The notes under the pieces are model-generated. The model was given only the letters and a program-made list of their open reading frames with translations. It searched no databases and was not told where the DNA came from. From Clostridia bacterium (GTDB lineage Bacteria; Bacillota; Clostridia; Oscillospirales; Acutalibacteraceae), in NCBI GenBank assembly GCA_017519685.1, contig JAFWRV010000478.1, forward strand, positions 1 through 13,655: a stretch of DNA of 13,655 nucleotides. Direction: 5' to 3'. A program made the translations under genes and the position numbers. This document shows positions 7,597 through 13,558 of the stretch, piece by piece (within the stretch, counting starts at the first letter, position 1; the number at the start of each line of letters is the position of its first letter).

Positions 7597-10500
7597 TCAA
7601 TAAAGCATAAGATTGGTCGTTTCCTGAAGTCTCTTATTAATGTAATTATCCACTCCTGTGGGATCCTTGCTTTCTCTCATTCTCGCAAAGACGACATCTT
7701 TTTTGATCGAGCCTGTATCAATATCAAACATATCGCCCTTGACCTCATAATAATTATAATATTCGCCCTGCTTCACATAATATGTTTTCTTTTCCATATT
7801 GCATTTCATCATAATGGGATTTGAGATATTGATACCGGCATTAAGCATGACCTGCTTTGCGGAAACGCCGCCGCATCTTATCCTGAAGGCATTCATCATT
7901 TCATCCGAAAGATTGATGTAACTGCCTCCGTCAACGTAGGTGCAGCAGTTACCCGAATGTAAATAATAAAAATCGGGATTATTATTGCTGCTCGCTATAG
8001 CGATCTTTTTGCCTAATATATAACTGAAGGGATAATACTTCGGGTCTTTGCCCTTGGGCAGTTGGACTTTGATCTTTCCCGGTTTTGCCGCGCGGTCATA
8101 AATCAGTCGGATATATTCGCTACCATACAAATTCATTTCCATCGGGCAGCTGTTTTCATGGCCCTGATATGTGTCATCGGTGAACAGATTGACAACAGCT
8201 TTTTTATCGCCCGTCTCTTCTTTGGTATAATACATAAACGTATCAAAAACAGTTGCATAAGGGTAAGCTTTTTTGTAGCTTTCAACATCTACACCCGCAT
8301 TAAAGCTTCCTTTGCCGGCGATAAAGGTCGCATCACCGGTGTAAGGAATAGGATAATAAGTTATTTTTATTTTATTGCCCTGAGAAAATGAAGTCATTGT
8401 TTCAAACGGAGATTCTCCTGCGGAGAATTTGAAATTCTTTATTGCGTCGGCATAATTATCCGTAACCTTATAGCCGAGATAGATATAGCATCCGCCCGCA
8501 CCTTCGTTAAAGTTTTTATCAAGCACGGTATAGCCTTCATCAGTCAGATACTTCTTTGCGGCTTCGGCGCTCTTCATATCACCCGCTAATTTTACATTGC
8601 TGATGTAAGAGGCGTCTTTCTCAACCTCTTGAAGTCTCGGAACAGCGTCTATCTTGCTCGCGGGGTTGCCGACATCGGAATAAGCGTCAATATTTTTTAA
8701 GGCTGCGTTAAAGCTCTCAATGATGCCGCTGAAGTTTGCATTGTCGGGATCATTTGCCACATCGTATCTTACTGCAAATGCGGCAATAACTTTGACAAGC
8801 AGGGTTTCCGCGAAAACTCTCTGAGCCAGGCGGAATTCATAAGCCTCCGTATCAAAGCTGTATGTATTTGCGCAGGCTTCATCAAACAAATAGAACGGGT
8901 TGTCATCGCCCTTGCTGTTAATCATATTGACGGCGTGATTATACAGAGTATAAAGCTGAGTATCAACCTTGGAGGCAAAGCCGTAGTAGTTGTTATCCAA
9001 AACATCCGTGGATTTGCTGAGAATAAATTTATTAAGAACGCTGTTGTATTCGGCAGCTTCTTTATCAGTCATATTATCCCAGTCGATTTCGGCATATTGC
9101 GGATATTCTTTTTTGATATCATTTCTTGCGCGGGCATAGATGTTGTTGATGTTTTTAAGCAATGTGTTCATATCATTCATTGTCTTTGTATAGTCATCAA
9201 CTCTGCTTTTGAGTGTTGCCGCAAGATTTTTGGATATAGCTTCTTTGATCTCCGAAATGCCGACAAGCACATTATCAAGCTTGCCATTGATCTCGTTGAG
9301 CGTCCGCATAACCTCGGCATGTTCGGATTCAACAATCCCCGTTGCTTCAAGAACGCTTTTGGCGATAGAATAGACCTGACCTGCAACACCGCCCCAATGG
9401 CATATCTTTCCGAATGTGGTATTGACCCCCTCTGTATATTTTTGAATTTCAAGCAGGGTTTCGGTGTTAAGAGTAACTTCTCTGCCGAGAGACTCCTGGG
9501 AGTAATCACGGCTGTTCAAACATTCGGCAGCAGTCGCTTCGCCCCAGCCGTTTATCAGCGAGCCGGCGGCAAGCTTAACTGTACCGTTCATATTGAAATT
9601 GTCGCTGCTCTGACCGTTTGCGGGCACGGAAATAACTGCCGTTGCAACTATTTCGCTGTCAAGCTTTACGGATTCGACCTTTGCTCCGTCAAAATCATCG
9701 GCAAAGCTGAAATCATCTGCGCCGAGATTCTTGTCAAATTCGCCGCCGAGCGCATAGAGTTTGAGGGTCAGTTTCAAATTATCGCCGTCATTTTCAACAT
9801 AGTCAAAAACCGGATAAAAATCTGCCTGAGGAAGAGAAATCTCCGCCTCGCTGCCGCCGAGTTTTATTGATTTGCCGTTGATAAGGCCGGCGAAATCGTT
9901 TACGCTTTTAATTTCATCTGCCTTGAGCGTGAGGGTGACGGTATCATCTCCCTTTTTCTCAACAGACTCAACCGAAACGCCGTCTATGACAATATTTCCG
10001 GCTGTCAGTTCATTCGCGTCAACAGAGCCGCGGACCGCTAAATCAGCCGTGATTTTGTCGTCACTGAATTTTAATGTGCTGCTGTCAAATCCCGTATATT
10101 CGGGCTCAACTTCAATCTGAGCAGAAACATTTGAATAACCGTCCTTGAGGGCATCCGGCAAAATGCTGACGGTTCCCCACTGATAAACACCCGCTTCATT
10201 GCGAACGGGCCTGCCTTTCAGGAGTAAAGTGATGTTCTTACCCTTGGCGGAAACAGATTCGACATCCATTCCGGCAAAAGCATCTTCGAGCAAAATATCT
10301 TCTTCCCCGATATTATCTTCAAACTCGCTGCCTTCGAGCGTAAGAGTGACCTTCGTTTCTTTATCCGCCGCTACTATCGAATCGATATCCGGAGTAACAG
10401 AGATTTCCGGATACTCAACCGGAACCGAAGCAGAAGCGCCGAGCTCCGTAAAGACAACATCGTAGTCTGAGGGAACATAGTCGGTCATAGCGTCAAACGC

Positions 10501-10845
10501 AAATGATATATCCATGCTGCCGTCTGAATTATGCGTCACATTTTCAATTTTTGACTTGACGCTGACTTTGTTTCCGGTCAGCGAAGCCGAGCCGTCTTCT
10601 TCGGTTTTGATTTCATCCTCGGGAGTTTTGTAGCCGATCTCAATATTATCGGCGGTAACACCCGCAAGATCAATATCATCCGATGTAATAGTTGTAACAT
10701 AGTTGCCGCTCTTTGAGAATTTGACCTCTGTTGCGGTAATTGCCGGTTTTTCTTCTTTTTCTGATTTGCCGCAACCTGCAAAGGTGCCTACTACAAGCAC
10801 GAGCGCAAGAAGCACGGAAATCACTTTTTTCATTGCTTTTGCCAT
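7597..10845 (-). CDS. Large multidomain surface lipoprotein, family unknown
   Basis: 1082 residues. The lipoprotein signal is clear: hydrophobic residues 8-21, then TFAGC with Cys25. Residues 26 to about 440 are beta-rich Ig-like repeats. 'VESV' recurs at residues 195, 292 and 390, a period of 97-98, each preceded by a (N/D)-(I/F)-x-(L/I/F) strand. Residues about 460-740 are helical: a glycine-containing hydrophobic helix (HWGGVAGQVYSIAKSVLEAT, 483-502), then a heptad-like coiled coil (LNEINGKLDNVLVGISEIK, 516-534). Residues about 745-1082 are beta-rich and Tyr/Cys-rich. They include NFNEGAGGCYIYLGYK (778-793), which resembles the N-x-G-A-G-G-x-Y-I-Y-L motif of MABP-like beta-prism domains. 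The ATG start has GAGGAA (complement of 10851-10856) five bases upstream. I do not recognise the whole protein. A stalked surface protein with a helical middle and beta-prism tip could be an adhesin or membrane-acting protein; that is speculation. Confidence 0.85.
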   Translation of the reverse strand: MAKAMKKVISVLLALVLVVGTFAGCGKSEKEEKPAITATEVKFSKSGNYVTTITSDDIDLAGVTADNIEIGYKTPEDEIKTEEDGSASLTGNKVSVKSKIENVTHNSDGSMDISFAFDAMTDYVPSDYDVVFTELGASASVPVEYPEISVTPDIDSIVAADKETKVTLTLEGSEFEDNIGEEDILLEDAFAGMDVESVSAKGKNITLLLKGRPVRNEAGVYQWGTVSILPDALKDGYSNVSAQIEVEPEYTGFDSSTLKFSDDKITADLAVRGSVDANELTAGNIVIDGVSVESVEKKGDDTVTLTLKADEIKSVNDFAGLINGKSIKLGGSEAEISLPQADFYPVFDYVENDGDNLKLTLKLYALGGEFDKNLGADDFSFADDFDGAKVESVKLDSEIVATAVISVPANGQSSDNFNMNGTVKLAAGSLINGWGEATAAECLNSRDYSQESLGREVTLNTETLLEIQKYTEGVNTTFGKICHWGGVAGQVYSIAKSVLEATGIVESEHAEVMRTLNEINGKLDNVLVGISEIKEAISKNLAATLKSRVDDYTKTMNDMNTLLKNINNIYARARNDIKKEYPQYAEIDWDNMTDKEAAEYNSVLNKFILSKSTDVLDNNYYGFASKVDTQLYTLYNHAVNMINSKGDDNPFYLFDEACANTYSFDTEAYEFRLAQRVFAETLLVKVIAAFAVRYDVANDPDNANFSGIIESFNAALKNIDAYSDVGNPASKIDAVPRLQEVEKDASYISNVKLAGDMKSAEAAKKYLTDEGYTVLDKNFNEGAGGCYIYLGYKVTDNYADAIKNFKFSAGESPFETMTSFSQGNKIKITYYPIPYTGDATFIAGKGSFNAGVDVESYKKAYPYATVFDTFMYYTKEETGDKKAVVNLFTDDTYQGHENSCPMEMNLYGSEYIRLIYDRAAKPGKIKVQLPKGKDPKYYPFSYILGKKIAIASSNNNPDFYYLHSGNCCTYVDGGSYINLSDEMMNAFRIRCGGVSAKQVMLNAGINISNPIMMKCNMEKKTYYVKQGEYYNYYEVKGDMFDIDTGSIKKDVVFARMRESKDPTGVDNYINKRLQETTNLMLY

Positions 10846-10887
10846 ATGAGTTCCTCGCTTTCTTTATGACAAATATTTTTCGTTAAT

Positions 10888-10917
10888 AATATAACATATT
10901 TTGCAGTAAATGTCCAA
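10888..10917 (-). promoter_or_regulatory. Promoter of the 1082-residue lipoprotein gene
   Basis: On the minus strand TTGGAC (10912-10917), 18 bases, then TATATT (10888-10893) preceded by TG-T, an extended -10. The leader is about 35 bases. The -35 box touches the inner edge of the 16-bp inverted repeat at 10917-10960. Confidence 0.55.
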
Positions 10918-10960
10918 CAAATCAGCAACAAAAACATCTTTGTGTTTGTTGCTGATTTGT
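10917..10960. repeat. 16-bp perfect inverted repeat upstream of the lipoprotein gene
   Basis: ACAAATCAGCAACAAA (10917-10932) and its exact complement TTTGTTGCTGATTTGT (10945-10960) surround a 12-base centre. It adjoins the -35 box of the leftward lipoprotein promoter and overlaps a possible rightward promoter (TTGTTG at 10946-10951, 16 bases, TATAAT at 10968-10973). It has no T run on either side, so an operator or a structural hairpin fits better than a terminator. Which protein, if any, binds it is unknown. Confidence 0.75.
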
Positions 10961-11263
10961 GTTATATTATAATCAAGCCATATTTGTTCTATTAATATAA
11001 TACTATTATTTAAAGGTAAAAGTCAATATTCAATATTATAAAAATTTATATTTTACAAAACGATTTTGTCCAATCATTGCGAACTGTTATAAAAAAGGCT
11101 AAAGATGCCGTTGCTCCGAAGCGACCAAAGAACAGAGATTTTGAGAGGACAAGATAAAGACAAGCCCCTGCCTATTATAGCAGGGACTTTCACTAAATAA
11201 AAAACCACACTGCCGCAAAGTATCTACCGTGTTGATAGATGACTTGGTTCGACAAGTGTGGGA
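10961..11263. other. AT-rich gene-free segment, probable mobile-element edge
   Basis: About 300 bases without a convincing gene on either strand. The first 130 are extremely AT-rich, with a small hairpin at 11055-11069 (ACAAAA, CGA, TTTTGT). A hairpin at 11162-11189 is listed separately. From 11205 to 11261 a 7-bp arm (CCACACT / AGTGTGG) encloses a second pair (ATCTA / TAGAT, 11222-11240) and overlaps a third (ACTTG / CAAGT, 11242-11257). Since the leftward recombinase ends just to the right, the junction between mobile element and chromosome probably lies within this segment or the repeats beside it. I see no sequence repeated elsewhere in the window that would mark it. Confidence 0.45.
11162..11189 (-). 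terminator. Weak terminator-like hairpin downstream of the recombinase
   Basis: CCCTGC (11166-11171) and GCAGGG (11180-11185) around an eight-base loop, extended past one C-A mismatch by AAG / CTT. On the minus strand it is followed by a TCTTTATCTT tract. It would catch leftward transcription that passes the repeats. No long T run is present. Confidence 0.4.
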
Positions 11264-11461
11264 TTGGTGACCCGGACGAGAATCGCCCGCTTAACGGCGC
11301 TGTCGCGCCTACGGCACGCACGCGGGCGCCGAAACAATCCACCGGATTGTTTCTCTCGCTTGCCGCGAAATGCTTTCGCGGCTTAGCTCATGCCCTGTTC
11401 GATTCTCGCGTTTTGCTTAACGCAAAAGAAAATGACCCGTCCAAAAGGACGAGTCATTTTT
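11264..11461. repeat. Tandem structured repeat, copy 1 (198 bp)
   Basis: The first of two adjacent units starting at TTGGTGA. It folds into a chain of perfect or near-perfect hairpins: CGCCCGC / GCGGGCG (11284-11328) enclosing GGCGC / GCGCC (11296-11309); GAAACAATCC / GGATTGTTTC (11331-11353); GCCGCGAAA / TTTCGCGGC (11362-11382); TTTTGC / GCAAAA (11411-11427); and a 14-bp terminator-like hairpin (11429-11460). It is much richer in G+C than the AT-rich DNA to its left. The recombinase stop codon (TTA at 11383-11385 on the plus strand) lies inside it. The first 22 bases resemble the reverse complement of a tRNA-Glu 3' end. Confidence 0.9.
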
Positions 11462-13116
11462 TTGGTGACCCGGACGAGAATCGCCCGCTTAACGGCGCTG
11501 TCGCGCCTACGGCACGCACGCGGGCGCCGAAACAATCCACCGGATTGTTTCTTTCGCTTGCCGCGAAATGATTTCGCGGTTTCGCTCACGCCCTGTTCGA
11601 TTCTCGCGTTTTGCTTAACGCAAAAGAAAATGACCCGTCCAAAAGGACGAGTCATTTTTTTTGGTGAACAGTCAATTAAAAAAATCGAGTTAATCAAATC
11701 GGAGAGCATAACAGTATCCTGCTGCTCCATATAATTGTAAGTGATGACGACCTTGTCATCAAAGAGAAAGATAGAGTTTATAAACGTTTCAATCAGTTGC
11801 TTTTTCTGTGCGGCTGTCGGCTTTTCACAGGTTGTGAACCGGCTGAGAAACTCTCTCACAAAAGCTTCGTCAATGGCAGGCTGAGCAAGTTTCTCGTTTA
11901 AGATTTTGCCTTCGAGATCTTCCCGCATTGCCTCAAGTTCTTCCATACGTGACTTTGTTGTTTTAGTAAGGATTCCCTGCTCAATTGCAATCATCAGGTT
12001 TGCAATTGCCGTCTCTGTCTCGCTGAGCTGATGCTCGAGTAACGGCAGCGTAGTATTTTCGCGCGTCTGAAGATTCAATATCATTGAGACAATAGCATCA
12101 ACCGTCTTTTCCTCCTGGAGCATTTTCAGCGTCTTGGAGATGATAAGATTCTCAATGTCGTCTTTGCGTATTGCTTTGCAGGGACAGTCGCCGTGCTGAT
12201 TCTTTTTGTATGCGCACTTGTAATAACGGTAAACAGCTCCGTATTTATTCTTTCCGCTTTCGCCTATCATGTAGGCACCGCACTGTCCGCAATAAAACTT
12301 TGTTGTGAGAATATATTCGTCATTTGCCTTGTTTCTGCCGGGGGCATGTCTGTTCAACACAAGCTTCTGTTGAACTCTTTCGAAAAGCTCAGGTGTAACT
12401 ATCGCGGGAATTGCATCCGCTCTGAAAGTGTCACGGAATGTTATTTCTCCCAGATACCGCCTGTTTTTCAGCATCCTGCCGACTGTCGAATAAGAAACAG
12501 GTTTGCCGTTGTATTGACGAACGCCGTGTTCATTGAGAAACGCGCGGACTTCGTGGATGCTGTAGCCGTTTGCATACATCTGAAACGCTTCCAGAATATA
12601 CGGGGCTGTCAGTTCATCCTTAACCATACATCCGTCTGTAACCTTATAACCGATTGTGGGTGTTCCGCCGTTGAATTTACCTTTGAGCACATTTTCCGTC
12701 ATACCCCTGACCACCTTTTCCGATAACTCTGCTGAGTAGAATTCCGCATAGCCTTCCAGAACGGACTCGAGCAATATACCTTCCGAACCTTCGGAGATAT
12801 GCTCGGTTGCGGATACAACTTTTACATTGTGTTTCTTTAACTGCGCTTTGTATCTTGCGCTGTCATAGCGGTTTCGGGCGAAACGGTCCAGCTTCCAGAC
12901 GATAATCATATCAAACAGATTTTTCTCTGCGTCGCGGATCATTTCAAGGAACTGGGGTCGGTTGTCCGTTTTGGCGGAAAGAGCTCTGTCGCAATAGCAG
13001 CGGAGAACGGTTATACCGATTCTTTCGGCAAATTCGGTGCATTCTCTGATCTGACCGTCTATTGACTCCTCTCGTTGGTTGTCGCAAGAATATCTTGCAT
13101 AAATTACTGCTGTCAA
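11383..13116 (-). CDS. Large serine recombinase (TnpX/TndX type) with repeat-encoded tail
   Basis: 577 residues as read. The start is TTG (13114-13116), with GGGAGG seven bases upstream and no better codon. The N-terminal resolvase domain holds YARYS with nucleophile Ser10, DNQREESIDGQ, and the arginines of WKLDRFARNR (74-83). A recombinase domain follows (about 150-260). The zinc ribbon has CGQC (276-279), C301 and C311/C313, and is followed by a leucine-rich coiled coil (about 355-410). Such enzymes excise and insert transposons or integrative elements through a Ser-DNA link, usually without a host factor. The normal protein seems to end near residue 482 (SDLINSIFLID). The last 95 residues come from the tandem repeat, so KKMTRPFGRVIFFCVKQNAR appears twice, 66 residues apart, and a basic stretch (RRPRACRRR) lies between. 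The tail is probably non-native and may be rarely made. Two small leftward genes precede it, as is common in Tn4451-type elements. Confidence 0.93.
   Translation of the reverse strand: MTAVIYARYSCDNQREESIDGQIRECTEFAERIGITVLRCYCDRALSAKTDNRPQFLEMIRDAEKNLFDMIIVWKLDRFARNRYDSARYKAQLKKHNVKVVSATEHISEGSEGILLESVLEGYAEFYSAELSEKVVRGMTENVLKGKFNGGTPTIGYKVTDGCMVKDELTAPYILEAFQMYANGYSIHEVRAFLNEHGVRQYNGKPVSYSTVGRMLKNRRYLGEITFRDTFRADAIPAIVTPELFERVQQKLVLNRHAPGRNKANDEYILTTKFYCGQCGAYMIGESGKNKYGAVYRYYKCAYKKNQHGDCPCKAIRKDDIENLIISKTLKMLQEEKTVDAIVSMILNLQTRENTTLPLLEHQLSETETAIANLMIAIEQGILTKTTKSRMEELEAMREDLEGKILNEKLAQPAIDEAFVREFLSRFTTCEKPTAAQKKQLIETFINSIFLFDDKVVITYNYMEQQDTVMLSDLINSIFLIDCSPKKMTRPFGRVIFFCVKQNARIEQGVSETAKSFRGKRKKQSGGLFRRPRACRRRDSAVKRAILVRVTKKMTRPFGRVIFFCVKQNARIEQGMS
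11429..11460. terminator. Terminator-like hairpin at the end of repeat copy 1
   Basis: AAAATGACCCGTCC (11429-11442), AAAA loop, GGACGAGTCATTTT (11447-11460), then T run to 11463. One position is a C-A mismatch as plus-strand RNA but a G-U wobble as minus-strand RNA. A/T flanks on both sides make it bidirectional. Confidence 0.65.
11462..11660. repeat. Tandem structured repeat, copy 2 (199 bp)
   Basis: The second unit matches copy 1 base for base except for five substitutions (11553, 11571, 11580, 11583, 11589) and one extra T in the final T run. All five substitutions lie in one 37-base stretch. A further TTGGTGA at 11661-11667 follows the unit, so TTGGTGA brackets both copies. The unit is a multiple of three in copy 1 (66 codons), and the leftward recombinase frame stays open through the whole of copy 2. 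Confidence 0.9.
11627..11658. terminator. Terminator-like hairpin at the recombinase-proximal end
   Basis: The same 14-bp stem as in copy 1 (11627-11640 with 11645-11658, AAAA loop), followed by eight T on the plus strand and TTTTCTTTT on the minus strand. For the recombinase transcript this is the first terminator reached, yet the reading frame has no stop codon before it. Confidence 0.7.
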
Positions 13117-13165
13117 TCTGATACCTCCCTTTAGGAAAGCATCCGATTACACTTTTTGCATTTCA

Positions 13166-13194
13166 ATTTTAGCATAACCGGATGCCGATTTCAA
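13166..13194 (-). promoter_or_regulatory. Promoter of the recombinase gene
   Basis: On the minus strand TTGAAA (13189-13194), exactly 17 bases, TAAAAT (13166-13171) with an upstream TG-C, an extended -10. A 7-bp inverted repeat (GCATCCG, 13139-13145; CGGATGC, 13179-13185) brackets the -10 box and could be an operator. The promoter lies just downstream of the small gene's stop (13206), so the recombinase can be expressed separately from it. Confidence 0.65.
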
Positions 13195-13205
13195 TTATTT
13201 TTACT

Positions 13206-13492
13206 TTATATTTTATTGTTTACGGAAGCCGTTACAGCTTCGGTGTTATCCGTTTCCGGACTGCCGGGCTGATTATGTTCGCTTTTCCAGAACTCCAGCA
13301 CGGACGGCAAAAGCGCCGACGCCAGCATCTCGATCTTTTCATCGGGGATGGCGGTTTCATTCTTAAATACTTTAGGTCTGGCCACATTCTGATGTAAACA
13401 TATCCAAATTCCCTCGTGACTGCTTCATTTAACTCCTCCTTCCTTGTAATATTTTTCGGTTGGACGCGGTCATGGTATTTTATAGTTTGCAT
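13206..13492 (-). pseudogene. Small mobile-element gene broken by a one-base frameshift
   Basis: The ATG at 13490-13492 has AAGGAG (complement of 13501-13506) eight bases upstream. The first frame reads MQTIKYHDRVQPKNI, then EELNEAVTREFGYVYIR. Near 13386-13389 the protein-like sequence moves to another frame, continuing VARPKVFKNETAIPDEK, IEMLASALLPSVLEFWKSE and a hydrophilic end at the stop at 13206-13208. After the shift the first frame becomes basic and Cys/Trp-rich (RSRCWRRRFCRPCWSS) and looks unnatural. Adding one A to AGAATG would join the halves as YIRNVARPKVF, giving about 95 residues. The second half has no ribosome binding site of its own. I recall small proteins of this general look beside clostridial recombinases but cannot name a family. 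A sequencing error or programmed shift are alternatives. Confidence 0.55.
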
Positions 13493-13558
13493 AATATTAA
13501 CTCCTTAATGCTGCTATAAATGTATTTCGGGTCTGTTGTAATAATATTTCGAGAGGAA

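Noticed and set aside
8935..9870. Long open frame on the plus strand inside the 1082-residue lipoprotein gene (311 codons).
   Set aside because: It lies antisense to a clearly real coding sequence with signal peptide and repeats. It has no ribosome binding site, and its Cys/Ile/Phe-rich product looks like a reverse-complement shadow.
11090..11190. Remnant of a protein-coding gene on the minus strand (LFFGRFGATASLAFF-like frame).
   Set aside because: The open frame is about 35 codons, has a stop just upstream, no start signal, and I cannot match it to a known family.
11205..11261. Possible tRNA: 7-bp acceptor-like arm, anticodon-like hairpin and a GGTTCGA T-loop-like motif.
   Set aside because: It is only 57 bases long, the T-arm-like pairing overlaps the acceptor-like arm, no D-arm is present and the anticodon-like loop has the wrong size. 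It is better described as overlapping inverted repeats.
11264..11660. CRISPR array.
   Set aside because: Only two units of about 198 bp, directly abutting, with no spacers of regular length and no cas genes.
11239..11734. Plus-strand open frames (110 and 114 codons) through the tandem repeats.
   Set aside because: They consist almost entirely of duplicated repeat sequence, lack a credible start signal, and arise because the GC-rich palindromic repeat has few stops in several frames.
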